Shown: positions 8,792 to 18,263, counted from the first letter of the stretch. The stretch: DNA of 64,000 nt from Betaproteobacteria bacterium MOLA814 (GCA_000496475.1 AYMW01000003.1:438003-502002); one strand, 5' to 3'. Notes: generated from the sequence alone by a model not told the origin. Program-made: numbers and translations.

Positions 8792-8822
8792 CCTATGGGC
8801 GCAGCTTGGATGCGCCCATAGG
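8792..8822. repeat. Perfect 12-bp hairpin in a gene-free interval
   Basis: CCTATGGGCGCA (8792-8803) is exactly complementary to TGCGCCCATAGG (8811-8822), with a 7-base loop. There is no T-run on either side, and no gene ends here. It may be an orphan repeat copy or a small-RNA end. Confidence 0.5.
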
Positions 8823-8971
8823 CAAGCGGTTATGAGTCACAAGGCGCAGGGCATACTTTGCGGTGAATGGCTACTGACAGCGAACAACAGCAACGGCGGC
8901 AACGGCGAGTGACTGGTGACACAAGGCGGGCAATTCTTTTATTAACATATTGACCATACTAGGAGACACAC

Positions 8972-9373
8972 ATGTTTAACCACATCATGCTGGGAACGAA
9001 TGATATTGCGCGCTCCAAGCGTTTTTACAACGCGGTGCTTGGCACATTGGGTGCAGGCGAGCCCATTTTGAACACAAACAACACGGGGCAAGCCCGCCTG
9101 TTTTACCGCCACGAGGGCAACTCACTGGGCATCAGCGAGCCAATCAACGGAGAGGTCGCCACAGCGGGCAATGGCAGCACCATTGGTTTCAAGTGCACAT
9201 CAGCAGAACAAGTGATCGCATTCCACGACACAGCTGTGGCTCATGGTGGCGTGTCAATTGAAGAACCACCTGGCTTGCGTGACAGCGCCATGGGCGCGTT
9301 GCATCTGGCTTATGTTCGCGACCCAGACGGCAACAAGCTGTGCGCGCTGTTCAGGGTGCCAAAAGCCGGTTAA
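8972..9373 (+). CDS. VOC family protein (glyoxalase/dioxygenase fold)
   Basis: A 133-residue vicinal-oxygen-chelate protein of the small glyoxalase-like type. It opens with MFNHIMLGTNDIARSKRFYNAVL, the first beta-alpha unit of the fold with its metal-ligand His, and ends with HLAYVRDPDGNKLCALFRV, the typical closing unit with DPDGN. Members bind a divalent metal and act on thiol adducts, aromatic diols or other small molecules; the substrate is unknown. A strong ribosome site (AGGAG) precedes the ATG. It converges with the DUF1289 gene, and GAGCGGG/CCCGCTC near 9383-9413 could form a weak hairpin between them. Confidence 0.88.
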   Translation: MFNHIMLGTNDIARSKRFYNAVLGTLGAGEPILNTNNTGQARLFYRHEGNSLGISEPINGEVATAGNGSTIGFKCTSAEQVIAFHDTAVAHGGVSIEEPPGLRDSAMGALHLAYVRDPDGNKLCALFRVPKAG

Positions 9374-9411
9374 GCACGCAACGAGCGGGCTATCCTGCTG
9401 GCGCGTCCCGC

Positions 9412-9654
9412 TCAACTGTCAAACTGTGCTAATTCGCGGGCGCGCAAATCTTGCCACACCCCGTGTTTGTCTGCTTCAGTCATGCTGCCCCATCGTGCAA
9501 TTTCGTCGAGGTTGCGGTAGCAGCCTGCGCACACGGGGTGGTCGGGGGTGACGCTGCTCATGGCGCACACGCCCACACAAGGCGAAGGTACCTGGTGCGG
9601 GCTTAAGCGCTGGGCGCGTTGCCAGCGGGCTTCTAGTGAGTCGTCAATAGCCAT
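9412..9654 (-). CDS. DUF1289 domain-containing protein
   Basis: A small 80-residue protein with the DUF1289 (YdhL-like) pattern: SPCVGVCAM near residue 24, then CAGCYRNLDEIARW and a C-terminal helix. The four cysteines (CxxxC and CxxC) suggest a small metal or iron-sulfur site, but no function is established for the family. The ATG at 9654 is chosen because it lies just after the LysE stop at 9657 and begins the conserved block; a longer frame to 9834 would run inside lysE. It is probably translated with the upstream LysE gene. Confidence 0.8.
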   Translation of the reverse strand: MAIDDSLEARWQRAQRLSPHQVPSPCVGVCAMSSVTPDHPVCAGCYRNLDEIARWGSMTEADKHGVWQDLRARELAQFDS

Positions 9655-9656
9655 GT

Positions 9657-10319
9657 TCAAGTAGTCCCCCTGCGCACCAGCAGCAAACTGGTGCCCATCA
9701 ACATAAGTACGCCACCAAACAGGCGGTTTTGATTGCGCTGGGCTTTGACCGAACGCATGAGTGTTTGTAAGCGTGACGCTAAAAAAGCGTAGCCGTGCAT
9801 CACCATGGTATCCACTGTATTCATGGTGACACACAAAATGGCCAACTGCACCAGCAAGGATTTGCTAGGGTCTATGAACTGCGGCAGCACCGCCACCATA
9901 AACACAATCCCTTTGGGGTTGGACAGGTTGGTCAACATGCCTGTCAGCACCCGCTCGCGGGTGGTGGGTATGCGCTTGCTCAAACCGCTTGTAACCGCCT
10001 GCGTGGCATCTGCCACAGCTGACTCGCTGCTGTCCACGGAGGCACGCCACTGCTTGATACCTAGGTAAAACAAATAAGCAGCACCCACCACTTTCACCAC
10101 CAAAAAGGCATTGGCTGAAGCAACCAGCACGGCGCCTACTCCCGCACCAGCGATGAGCAGCACAACGGCCAAACCCAGTTGCAAGCCCAGCACAGTGGCC
10201 GAGGTTTTTTTTACGCCATACGCCAAGCCGTGGCTCATGCAAATAACTGCGCCAGACCCAGGCGACACGGCAATCACCCAGCACGCTACAAAATAAGTCA
10301 TCCACACGGTTAATTCCAT
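9657..10319 (-). CDS. LysE family translocator (amino acid exporter)
   Basis: A 220-residue inner-membrane protein of the LysE/RhtB exporter family. The N-terminus MELTVWMTYFVACWVIAVSPG carries the family pattern with a Pro-Gly after the first helix, followed by HGLAYGVKKTSATVLGLQLG and about six hydrophobic segments, including LTGMLTNLSNPKGIVFMVAVLPQF, where the conserved NPK lies. Such proteins export amino acids or their analogues. The start at 10319 is preferred over 10361 because the extra residues are not conserved. It faces away from the monooxygenase at 10380, so both promoters share about 60 bases. Confidence 0.9.
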   Translation of the reverse strand: MELTVWMTYFVACWVIAVSPGSGAVICMSHGLAYGVKKTSATVLGLQLGLAVVLLIAGAGVGAVLVASANAFLVVKVVGAAYLFYLGIKQWRASVDSSESAVADATQAVTSGLSKRIPTTRERVLTGMLTNLSNPKGIVFMVAVLPQFIDPSKSLLVQLAILCVTMNTVDTMVMHGYAFLASRLQTLMRSVKAQRNQNRLFGGVLMLMGTSLLLVRRGTT

Positions 10320-10379
10320 CGGTAGAGTGTAGCGGTGTTGGCACACGCACGCACCGATCAAATACCTGACAATAACTCT

Positions 10380-11414
10380 ATGACAGACAACCTCTTACCC
10401 ACGCTTTCCATGCTCGACTTGGTCGCCGTACGTGAAGGCTCAACTGTGCGCCAAGCACTAGACCTTGCGCTGCAAACGGCCCAACATGCCGAGCATCTGG
10501 GCTTTACACGCTACTGGTTGGCGGAGCACCACAACATGAGCGGCATAGCGTGCTCGGCCACTGCAGTGCTGGTTGGTCATATCGCCGGTGGTACGCAACG
10601 CATTCGCGTGGGATCTGGCGGCATCATGCTGCCCAACCATGCCCCATTGGTAGTAGCAGAAGCCTTTGGCACCTTGGCGGAATTGCATCCCAACCGCATT
10701 GACCTAGGCTTGGGCCGCGCACCCGGCACAGACCGCAACACCATGCGCGCTTTGCGCAGAGACCGACCCGAAACTGAGCACGATTTTCCAAACGATGTGG
10801 CGGAGTTACAGCGCTTGTTGGGGCCTGTTCAATCTGAGCATGCGGTCACCGCCATGCCTGGCGCCAACACCAATGTGCCCATTTGGCTGCTGGGCTCCAG
10901 CTTGTTTTCTGCACAATTGGCAGCACAACGCGGTTTGCCATTTGCATTTGCCTCGCATTTTGCACCGCGTATGTTGTTGCAAGCCTTGCAGATCTACCGC
11001 GACACGTTCCAACCCAGTGAGCAACTGGCCAAGCCTTATGTCGCCATTGGCGTCCCTCTCATTGCCGCGCCAACAGACGAAGAGGCCGAGTTTTTAGCCA
11101 GCAGCACCTACCAACGCGTGCTGGGCATTTTGACTGGTCAGCGAGGCCAGCTGCCTGCACCCCGCGAACATTTCTTGGCCAGCTTGCCTGCCAACGCACA
11201 CGCGGCCATCGACGACTTTTTGGCCGCCGCGGTGATTGGCAGCCCACAAACCGTGCAAAGCGGCTTTCAGCAACTGCTAGACGCCACACAAGCCGATGAG
11301 TTTGTACTGGTCAGTGATGTGTTTGATCCCGCGCTGCGCATGCGCTCACTCGACATTGCGGCACAAGCTATTACAAAAGTGGTTCGCACGCATCAAGAAT
11401 TGGTCTTTGCCTAA
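10380..11414 (+). CDS. LLM class flavin-dependent oxidoreductase
   Basis: A 344-residue luciferase-like monooxygenase that uses reduced FMN (F420 is less likely in a betaproteobacterium). It fits the MsnO8/YhbW group: [22 protein letters not shown] at the start, [18 protein letters not shown] around residue 50 with the EHH motif, [43 protein letters not shown] (about 80-120), and a long C-terminal barrel part. The substrate is unknown. The ATG at 10380 begins the conserved region; an in-frame start at 10335 would run into the lysE promoter. It converges with slyX. Confidence 0.9.
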   Translation: MTDNLLPTLSMLDLVAVREGSTVRQALDLALQTAQHAEHLGFTRYWLAEHHNMSGIACSATAVLVGHIAGGTQRIRVGSGGIMLPNHAPLVVAEAFGTLAELHPNRIDLGLGRAPGTDRNTMRALRRDRPETEHDFPNDVAELQRLLGPVQSEHAVTAMPGANTNVPIWLLGSSLFSAQLAAQRGLPFAFASHFAPRMLLQALQIYRDTFQPSEQLAKPYVAIGVPLIAAPTDEEAEFLASSTYQRVLGILTGQRGQLPAPREHFLASLPANAHAAIDDFLAAAVIGSPQTVQSGFQQLLDATQADEFVLVSDVFDPALRMRSLDIAAQAITKVVRTHQELVFA

Positions 11415-11456
11415 CGTCTTGAGTCCCAGTCAGTGGTATTGAACCAGCCCGTGGCT

Positions 11457-11687
11457 TTAGTAGTGCGGCGGTAAGTCGTCGCGCAGGCTTCTGAACTCAC
11501 CGGATGAGTCGCCGCTATCAGGTGCGCGCTTTTTAAGCTGCAGCACTTGCACAATCAACGCGTCAATTTGTGTTTGCTGGCGCGCCACCACCGCGTCTAG
11601 CTTGTCAACAGCGTCTTCGGTGTAGGCGAGTTTGACCTCTAAGTCTTCTAGACGTTGCGCGTGTAAGTCATTGCTTGAAGTGCTCAT
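11457..11687 (-). CDS. slyX: SlyX family protein
   Basis: A 76-residue SlyX protein: a heptad-rich coiled coil (RLEDLEVKLAYTEDAVDKLDAVVARQQTQI) and the hallmark C-terminal PPHY. SlyX is conserved in proteobacteria; its function is not established. It follows the HMG-CoA lyase gene by 34 bases on the same strand and could be read through from the leucine operon, though it probably has nothing to do with that pathway. Confidence 0.92.
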   Translation of the reverse strand: MSTSSNDLHAQRLEDLEVKLAYTEDAVDKLDAVVARQQTQIDALIVQVLQLKKRAPDSGDSSGEFRSLRDDLPPHY

Positions 11688-11721
11688 GGCTGCGACTGTA
11701 ACCCATGCGCCGAGTTGATAC

Positions 11722-12663
11722 TTATTTAGACCCGTTTGACGCTAACCGTTTGTTGAGCATGGCCACGCTGACGCGGCTGTTAGGCTGACGACCCAACACG
11801 TTGCTGATGAGTGCGGCTGCGTCCACCAGTTTGTCTAAATCAATACCAGTATCTATGCCCATACCGTGCAGCATGTACACCACGTCTTCTGTGGCCACGT
11901 TGCCAGTTGCGCCCTTGGCATAAGGGCAACCGCCCAAGCCGGCAATAGACGATTCAAAGTGGTTCACGCCGATTTGCAACGCCGCCAAGGTATTGGACAG
12001 TGCTTGGCCATAGGTGTCATGGAAGTGGCCGGCAACATGGTCTATGTCGTAATGCTGCAGGGCGGCCTCTAGGGCCGCTTGCACGGCGCGCGGCGTACCC
12101 ACGCCAATGGTGTCGGCCACCGCAATGCGTTGTACACCCATGGCGTTCATCATGCGAGCCACATCTGCCACTTTGGCAGGTGCAACCGCGCCTTCATAAG
12201 GGCAGCCCACTGCGCACGAAATAGCGCCCCGTGTGGCAACGCCAGCGGCGTGTGCGGCAGCTACCACTGGTTCAAACATGGCCATAGATTCTGCAATAGA
12301 ACAGTTGATATTCTTGTGGCTAAAGGCCTCACTGGCCGCACCAAACACCACCACCTCTTGCGCACCTGCAGCCAATGCGGCCTCCAAGCCCTTCATGTTG
12401 GGTGTCAATACGCTAACGGTAGCAGGGGCAAGCAAAGCCGCCAAAGCAGGCGCTTGCAAAGCCGCCATCACGTCTTGGGCGTCGCTCATTTGCGGCACCC
12501 ATTTAGGACTGACAAAACTGGTGGCCTCGAAGTGGCGAATGCCAGCTTGCAGCAAACGCTCAATAAGGCCCAGCTTGTCAGAGACAGCCACCATGGCTTG
12601 TTCGTTTTGCAGGCCATCGCGTGGGCCAACCTCGGTGATGTAGACGCGGCTTGGGTAGTTCAT
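11722..12663 (-). CDS. mvaB: Hydroxymethylglutaryl-CoA lyase
   Basis: Cleaves HMG-CoA to acetyl-CoA and acetoacetate, the last step of leucine and isovalerate breakdown. The 313-residue protein shows the DRE-TIM metallolyase start VYITEVGPRDGLQNEQ, the metal-binding HFHDTYGQAL, and the HMG-CoA lyase signature GLGGCPYAKGATGNVATEDV with its essential Cys. The ATG at 12663 fits the family; longer frames have no conserved residues. It lies 14 bases after the GhrA-like gene as the last catabolic gene of the liuBCD operon. In liu nomenclature it would be liuE. Confidence 0.95.
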   Translation of the reverse strand: MNYPSRVYITEVGPRDGLQNEQAMVAVSDKLGLIERLLQAGIRHFEATSFVSPKWVPQMSDAQDVMAALQAPALAALLAPATVSVLTPNMKGLEAALAAGAQEVVVFGAASEAFSHKNINCSIAESMAMFEPVVAAAHAAGVATRGAISCAVGCPYEGAVAPAKVADVARMMNAMGVQRIAVADTIGVGTPRAVQAALEAALQHYDIDHVAGHFHDTYGQALSNTLAALQIGVNHFESSIAGLGGCPYAKGATGNVATEDVVYMLHGMGIDTGIDLDKLVDAAALISNVLGRQPNSRVSVAMLNKRLASNGSK

Positions 12664-12677
12664 AGTGTTGTTCTGAA

Positions 12678-13619
12678 TTAATAGCCGCGCGCTGCGTCCA
12701 CATAGCCACTGAGATGGGCGGCTGGTGTGCCGCCGACCCATTGCTTAAATTTGCCAACAATTTGCGCCACTGATTCGCTGCGCAAGGTGCGGGCTGACGC
12801 ATGGGGCGTACAGATGATCAAGGGGTGGCTTCTGAATGGGTGCTCGCTGGGCAGCGGCTCAGTTGAAAACACATCTAAAGTGGCACCCGCCACATGCCCA
12901 CTGTCCAGCATGGCCAACAAGTCGGCTTCTACCACATGCTCCCCTCTTGCGACGTTAATGAGGTAGGCCCCCACAGGCAAATGCATGAGCGTGTCGCGGC
13001 GCAATATATGACGGGTATCTGGCGTCAGAGGCAGCAGGCACACCACCGCGGAGCAGGCCGCCATGAAGTCTGGCAACTGTTTGTCGCCAGCAAAAGTCGT
13101 GATGCCGTCTAGTGACTTGGTACTGCGGCTCCAGCCCGCCACTGGGTATTCAAAGTGCTGCAAGGCACGCGCAACGCGCTGACCCAACACGCCCAAACCC
13201 ATCACACCCACGGTAAACTCACTGCGCTCACGTGGGCGTCTAAACGACCAGCCGCCATCGCGCATGTCACGCTCTAGCTCGGCAAACTCGCGAAAGTAGC
13301 GCACCACCGCTTGCGTCACGTACTCGGCCATTTGCACAGACATGCCAGCATCGTCTAAACGAATAACCGCCATGTTGACTGGCAGCGTTTTTTGCAACAA
13401 CGCGTCCACCCCTGCCCCTAAGTTAAAGCCCACTTGAAGCTGGGGCTGCTGGTCAAAAAACGCTTGTGGCGGTGCCCACACAATCGCGGCTTCAGCTGCG
13501 GGATTGCTGCCTGGGTCTTGCTCGTTCCACAGGGCAATGTGGTGTTCAGGCAAGGCCAGCCTCAATTCGGCAAGCCAAGCTTTGGGGTTGATGTGCGTGG
13601 CGCAAAAAGTGATGTTCAT
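12678..13619 (-). CDS. Glyoxylate/hydroxypyruvate reductase A-like D-2-hydroxyacid dehydrogenase
   Basis: A 313-residue NAD(P)H-dependent 2-hydroxyacid dehydrogenase of the GhrA type. The central Rossmann fold reads VGVMGLGVLGQRVARAL (about residues 138-154). The catalytic region has NVARGEHVVEADLLAMLDSGHVAGATLDVFSTEPLP followed by TPHAS, which gives the Arg, acidic residue and His of the family. It would reduce glyoxylate or hydroxypyruvate. Position is the odd point: it sits inside the leucine operon between liuD (52 bases upstream) and mvaB (14 bases downstream), where no known step needs it. The ATG at 13619 begins the conserved MNITFCATH. Confidence 0.87.
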   Translation of the reverse strand: MNITFCATHINPKAWLAELRLALPEHHIALWNEQDPGSNPAAEAAIVWAPPQAFFDQQPQLQVGFNLGAGVDALLQKTLPVNMAVIRLDDAGMSVQMAEYVTQAVVRYFREFAELERDMRDGGWSFRRPRERSEFTVGVMGLGVLGQRVARALQHFEYPVAGWSRSTKSLDGITTFAGDKQLPDFMAACSAVVCLLPLTPDTRHILRRDTLMHLPVGAYLINVARGEHVVEADLLAMLDSGHVAGATLDVFSTEPLPSEHPFRSHPLIICTPHASARTLRSESVAQIVGKFKQWVGGTPAAHLSGYVDAARGY

Positions 13620-13671
13620 GACTGAAGCATAACGCTGGCTGTTTTTCTTTTGAAGTCTTATGCAGTTTTGC

Positions 13672-15702
13672 TTAGTCGTGTAGGGTGAGCAGCGCTTGGC
13701 CTTCGGCCACTTGATCAGCCACCGCATAAAGCACCTCAGCCACCACACCGTCGCGTGGGCTGGCAATGCTGTGCTCCATTTTCATGGCTTCCATCACGGC
13801 CACCACTTGGCCTTTGCTCACCGTGTCACCTGCTTTCACTGCAATGCTCACCACTTTGCCGGGCATGGGTGCGTTTAAGCCGCCACCACCATCGTCTACT
13901 TGTTGGCTGGCAGACAGCAAGTCCACCACGCTGAGCAACGCCTGGCCACTGCGGGCAAACACATGGCGCTGCATACCAGCGGCCACAACAGACACATCGC
14001 ACCACTGACCGTCTAGGCAAATAGACAGCCCTTTAGCACTGGCGCTGGCGCGCCAATCAAAGCTGTGGTCTGTCACACCGCCTTGGTAAGCCACAGCCAA
14101 GCTGCCATTGCTGAGGCTTGCTCGCACGTCTTGCGGCTCATCGGTGTGCATCCACTGCAGGTTGAAGTGACGGGCGGCAACACCAGTGGTTTGCCAGCCA
14201 TCGCGGGCGCTCCATGGGTCGTTGTCCATACCCGCCATTTCTTGCTGCAAACCATGCGCCACAGCAGCGGCACAAGCTGTCACCACTGGAAAGGTGTTGC
14301 TTTTAAACAGATGGGCGTGCTCACGCTCTATCAATGCGGTGTCGAGAATGGCCTGGCTAAACGACTGGCTTTGAACCACGTCGCGCAAAAACGCCACGTT
14401 GTTGGCCACGCCCACCACGTTCATCTCGCTCAAAGCCGCATCGAGCTTGGCCAGCGCTTGCTCGCGGTCAGCGCCCCACACAATCAGTTTGGCCAACATG
14501 GAATCATAAAACGGTGAGACCACGTCGCCCTGTGTGACACCCGTATCCAAACGCACGCCGTTGTCACCTGCCAACTCAAAGCGCGACGCTTGTGGCGTGG
14601 CAAAGTGCAACAACTGACCCGTGGCAGGCAAAAACTGTTGGTTTGGATTCTCAGCACAAATGCGCGCTTCAATGGCGTGGCCACGCATGGCCAACTGGTC
14701 TTGCGTTTTTGGCAAGACCTCACCGGCGGCGACGCGCAGTTGCCACTCCACCAAGTCCAAGCCAGTAATCGCCTCCGTCACTGGGTGCTCAACTTGCAAG
14801 CGCGTGTTCATTTCCATGAAGTAGAACGTCATGTCGCCAGCCCCACCAAGTGGCGACTGCTCCACAATGAATTCCACCGTGCCAGCCCCCACGTAATTCA
14901 CCGCTTTGGCAGCAGCGACGGCGGCTTCGCCCATGGCTTGTCGAAAATCGTGCGTGATGCCAGGCGCTGGCGCTTCTTCCAACACCTTTTGGTGGCGGCG
15001 CTGCACAGAGCAGTCACGCTCAAACAAATACACACAGTTGCCGTGCATGTCACCAAACACTTGAATTTCAATGTGCCTCGGGCGCTGCATGTACTTTTCA
15101 ATGAGCACCGAGTCATTGGCAAAGCTTTTGATTGCTTCGCGTTGGCAAGACTCCAACGCTGCAGCAAAGTCGGCGCTGGCCTCCACGATGCGCATGCCTT
15201 TACCGCCGCCACCTGCATTGGCCTTGATCAATACCGGGTAGCCCATGCCATCGGCTTGCGACTGCAAGAACGTCGCGTCTTGGTTGTCGCCATGGTATCC
15301 AGGCACCAAGGGCACACCCGCTTGCGCCATCAATCGCTTGCTGCCTGCCTTTAAGCCCATGGCCTGAATAGACGCAGGCTTAGGGCCAATGAATACCAGT
15401 CCTGCTGCGGCGCAGGCCGTTGCAAAGTCTGCGTTCTCACTTAAAAAGCCATAGCCAGGATGCACCGCTTGTGCGCCAGTAGCCAATGCTGCATCCAACA
15501 TACGCTGCCACTGTAAGTAGCTATCAGCGGGGGCACTACCGCCAATGTGCACGGCTTGGTCGCAGGCCTTAACGTGCTGGGCGTTGGCATCTGCATCCGA
15601 ATACACAGCAACCGTTTGTATACCCATGCGACGCGCGGTGGTGGCCACACGACATGCAATTTCACCTCGGTTGGCAATGAGAATTTTTGTAAATTGGGAC
15701 AT
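13672..15702 (-). CDS. liuD: Methylcrotonoyl-CoA carboxylase, biotin-containing alpha subunit
   Basis: The 676-residue biotinylated subunit that carboxylates its own biotin with bicarbonate and ATP so that the beta subunit can convert 3-methylcrotonyl-CoA to 3-methylglutaconyl-CoA. It has the biotin carboxylase N-domain (KILIANRGEIACRVATTARRMGIQTVAVYSDAD), the ATP-grasp loop IKANAGGGGKGMRIVE, the catalytic EMNTRLQVEHPVTE block, and a C-terminal biotinyl domain with EAMKMEHSI at about residue 640. The middle region is the divergent BT-like part. It lies 11 bases after liuC; the ATG has a GAGG site upstream. Confidence 0.96.
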   Translation of the reverse strand: MSQFTKILIANRGEIACRVATTARRMGIQTVAVYSDADANAQHVKACDQAVHIGGSAPADSYLQWQRMLDAALATGAQAVHPGYGFLSENADFATACAAAGLVFIGPKPASIQAMGLKAGSKRLMAQAGVPLVPGYHGDNQDATFLQSQADGMGYPVLIKANAGGGGKGMRIVEASADFAAALESCQREAIKSFANDSVLIEKYMQRPRHIEIQVFGDMHGNCVYLFERDCSVQRRHQKVLEEAPAPGITHDFRQAMGEAAVAAAKAVNYVGAGTVEFIVEQSPLGGAGDMTFYFMEMNTRLQVEHPVTEAITGLDLVEWQLRVAAGEVLPKTQDQLAMRGHAIEARICAENPNQQFLPATGQLLHFATPQASRFELAGDNGVRLDTGVTQGDVVSPFYDSMLAKLIVWGADREQALAKLDAALSEMNVVGVANNVAFLRDVVQSQSFSQAILDTALIEREHAHLFKSNTFPVVTACAAAVAHGLQQEMAGMDNDPWSARDGWQTTGVAARHFNLQWMHTDEPQDVRASLSNGSLAVAYQGGVTDHSFDWRASASAKGLSICLDGQWCDVSVVAAGMQRHVFARSGQALLSVVDLLSASQQVDDGGGGLNAPMPGKVVSIAVKAGDTVSKGQVVAVMEAMKMEHSIASPRDGVVAEVLYAVADQVAEGQALLTLHD

Positions 15703-15713
15703 GGTTTAAAACC

Positions 15714-16541
15714 TCACTTGGCCTCTCTGGTTGGGGTGGACACAGCTGCGTCATCACGCCAATTGGGCTTGCGTTTATTGAGAAATGACTGGACGCCTTC
15801 GCGCCCCTCATCGGTGGCTCGAATATTGGCAATCAGCGTGGCGGTTCGAGCGCGCAGTGCCGGTGTGTTGGCCACACCAGCCACTTCTTGCACCAAAGCC
15901 TTGCAAGCACGTGTGGCTTTGGGCCCGTTGGCGGTAATGGCATCAAGCAGGCCTTGTATGGTGGCGTCCAGTTGCTCTGCACCCACCACCTCGTGCAACA
16001 TACCAAAGCCTTTGGCCATGTCGGCGTCAAAACGCTCTGCCGTCACACAGTAGCGCTTCGCGGCCACTTCACCCATAGCACGCACCACATAGGGGGCAAT
16101 CGTGCCTGGCATCAAGCCCAGCTTGGCTTCGCTCAAACACAACTGCACACCTGTGACGCCTACGCGTATGTCGCACACACTCGCCAAGCCCACACCGCCG
16201 GCATAGCAGTCGCCGTGGAGCCTGGCAATCACAGGCACCGGGCAGGTGTAAACGGTCCACAGCATATCGGCCAAGGCCTGTGCATCGGCGCGGTTGTCCT
16301 CCCAGCTGTAATCCGCCATGGCGCGCATCCAGCCCAAGTCAGCGCCTGCGCAAAAAGCCTTGCCGTGTCCACCCAACACCACCGCACGCAAGCTGTCGTC
16401 AAACGCCAGTTGCTGGAACGTGTGGGTCAGCTCAGCAATGACGTCGTCGTTGAAGGCGTTGCGCACATCAGGACGATTGAGGTAGACGTGAACCACCCCA
16501 CCTTCGCGGCGAATATCTAAAGTATTGTGATCTTGTGTCAT
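15714..16541 (-). CDS. liuC: Methylglutaconyl-CoA hydratase (enoyl-CoA hydratase family)
   Basis: Hydrates 3-methylglutaconyl-CoA to HMG-CoA. The 275-residue crotonase-fold protein has the first oxyanion-hole segment GKAFCAGADLGWMRAM (about 65-80) and the second, GDCYAGGVGLASVCDIRV, followed by FCLSEAK-like residues (QLCLSEAKLGLMPGTIAPYV). The AGADLxWM pattern is typical of methylglutaconyl-CoA hydratases. Its place between the two carboxylase subunit genes makes LiuC the natural reading. The ATG at 16541 lies seven bases after the liuB stop; a frame to 16568 would overlap liuB. Confidence 0.92.
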   Translation of the reverse strand: MTQDHNTLDIRREGGVVHVYLNRPDVRNAFNDDVIAELTHTFQQLAFDDSLRAVVLGGHGKAFCAGADLGWMRAMADYSWEDNRADAQALADMLWTVYTCPVPVIARLHGDCYAGGVGLASVCDIRVGVTGVQLCLSEAKLGLMPGTIAPYVVRAMGEVAAKRYCVTAERFDADMAKGFGMLHEVVGAEQLDATIQGLLDAITANGPKATRACKALVQEVAGVANTPALRARTATLIANIRATDEGREGVQSFLNKRKPNWRDDAAVSTPTREAK

Positions 16542-16548
16542 GACTGCC

Positions 16549-18156
16549 TCACATGCGAAACACGCCAAAGCGTGTGTCTGGAATGGGTTGGTTCTGTGCC
16601 GCGCTTAAGCCCAGCGCCAATACACGGCGGGTGTCTATGGGATCAATCACGCCGTCATCCCACAACCTGGCCGTGGCAAAATAGGGGTGGCCTTGCTCTT
16701 CGTATTGCTGCTGTATGGGCGCTTTAAAGGCGGCCTCTTCCTCTGCGGTCCAGCTGCCGCCTTTGGCCTCAATGCCGTCACGCTTGACCGTTGCCAAGAC
16801 ACCTGCGGCTTGCTCACCGCCCATCACGCTGATACGCGCGTTGGGCCACATCCACAAAAAACGTGGGCTAAACGCCCGCCCGCACATACCGTAGTTGCCT
16901 GCGCCAAAACTACCGCCAATGATGATGGTGAACTTGGGCACCTGCGCACAAGCCACCGCTGTGACCATCTTTGCGCCATGGCGGGCAATGCCTTCGTTCT
17001 CCACTTTACGACCGACCATAAAGCCGGTGATATTTTGCAAAAAAACCAATGGGATTTTGCGCTGGCAACACAGCTCAATAAAGTGTGCGCCTTTTTGCGC
17101 AGACTCAGAAAACAAAATACCGTTGTTGGCAACAATACCCACAGGCATCCCCTCTATATAGGCAAAGCCACATACCAAGGTGACACCAAAGCGTGCCTTG
17201 AATTCATCAAAGGCGCTGTCGTCCACGACGCGCGCAATGATTTCGCGCACATCAAATGGCTTGCGCGTGTCGGTTGGAATCACACCGTACAATTCGCTGG
17301 CAGCCAGCTGCGGGGGCACGGGCGTTTTAAACGCGCCTTGCATGGTTTTGGTGACGTTGAGGTTGGCAACGGCCCGTCGCGCCAAGGCCAGCGCATGACG
17401 GTCGTCTTGCGCCAAGTGGTCGGCCACCCCGGACAAGCGGGTATGCACATCGCCGCCGCCCAAATCCTCTGCACTCACAATCTCACCCGTGGCGGCTTTG
17501 ACCAATGGTGGGCCACCTAAAAAGATAGTGCCTTGCTCTTTCACAATAATGGTTTCGTCACTCATTGCAGGTACATACGCACCGCCTGCCGTGCAACTGC
17601 CCATGACCACAGCCACTTGGCCAATGCCTTGGGCACTCATGTTGGCTTGGTTAAAGAAGATACGGCCAAAGTGATCTCGATCAGGAAACACCTCGTCTTG
17701 CTGGGGCAAGTTGGCGCCACCAGAGTCCACCAAATACACACAGGGCAAGTTGTTTTGCTGCGCCACTTCTTGGGCGCGCAAATGCTTTTTCACAGACATG
17801 GGAAAGTAGGTGCCGCCCTTGACCGTGGCGTCATTGCACACCACCATGCAATCCACACCATTGATGCGGCCAATGCCTGTAATCACACCTGCGGCTGGAG
17901 CCGCGTTGTCGTACATGTTGTAAGCGGCCATAGGCGACAACTCCAAAAACGGTGAGCCTGGGTCCAACAGTGTTTGTACGCGGTCACGCGGCAGCAGTTT
18001 GCCACGCGCTACATGCTTGGCTTTGGCCGCATCGCCGCCACCGGCCGTGGTTTGACGGGTAACGGCTTTTAAGTCGTCAACCAGCACGTGCATGGCTGCG
18101 GCGTTGGCTTGGAAGTCTGCACTTCTGGGGTTGAGTTGGCTGCGCAATTGGGGCAT
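16549..18156 (-). CDS. liuB: Methylcrotonoyl-CoA carboxylase, beta (carboxyltransferase) subunit
   Basis: The 535-residue carboxyltransferase that moves the carboxyl group from biotin to 3-methylcrotonyl-CoA. Typical features are the N-terminal [31 protein letters not shown], the acyl-CoA-binding [32 protein letters not shown], and the C-terminal half with [40 protein letters not shown], which is diagnostic for MCC beta against propionyl- or acetyl-CoA carboxylases. It is the first gene of the minus-strand operon, with 107 bases to the divergent AraC gene, where the shared promoter region must lie. No LiuR-type palindrome is visible there. Confidence 0.96.
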   Translation of the reverse strand: MPQLRSQLNPRSADFQANAAAMHVLVDDLKAVTRQTTAGGGDAAKAKHVARGKLLPRDRVQTLLDPGSPFLELSPMAAYNMYDNAAPAAGVITGIGRINGVDCMVVCNDATVKGGTYFPMSVKKHLRAQEVAQQNNLPCVYLVDSGGANLPQQDEVFPDRDHFGRIFFNQANMSAQGIGQVAVVMGSCTAGGAYVPAMSDETIIVKEQGTIFLGGPPLVKAATGEIVSAEDLGGGDVHTRLSGVADHLAQDDRHALALARRAVANLNVTKTMQGAFKTPVPPQLAASELYGVIPTDTRKPFDVREIIARVVDDSAFDEFKARFGVTLVCGFAYIEGMPVGIVANNGILFSESAQKGAHFIELCCQRKIPLVFLQNITGFMVGRKVENEGIARHGAKMVTAVACAQVPKFTIIIGGSFGAGNYGMCGRAFSPRFLWMWPNARISVMGGEQAAGVLATVKRDGIEAKGGSWTAEEEAAFKAPIQQQYEEQGHPYFATARLWDDGVIDPIDTRRVLALGLSAAQNQPIPDTRFGVFRM

Positions 18157-18263
18157 GGCTGTGTCCTACGGGTCTAACAGTTCTGTACAAACCACCAGCT
18201 TACGCCAGCGCACAGCACTTGTTAGGCCGCATAGGTTGCAAATCGTGCCAATATAATAATTCC

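Larger units (their letters stand above)
8495..8971. other. Gene-free interval (477 bp) with two inverted repeats
   Basis: I see no credible coding region here; the short frames lack any recognisable domain. It should hold the promoter of the stress-protein gene (minus strand) and that of the VOC gene (plus strand). Two clear symmetric elements are listed separately at 8521-8537 and 8792-8822. Confidence 0.6.

Noticed and set aside
14590-15354. 254-codon open frame on the plus strand
   Set aside because: It is antisense to liuD, has no recognisable domain and is His/Arg-rich, as expected from the complement of a coding sequence.
15888-16520. 210-codon open frame on the plus strand
   Set aside because: Antisense to liuC; composition is typical of a shadow frame.
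16687-17520. 277-codon open frame on the plus strand
   Set aside because: Antisense to liuB, which has full family conservation; no domain in this frame.
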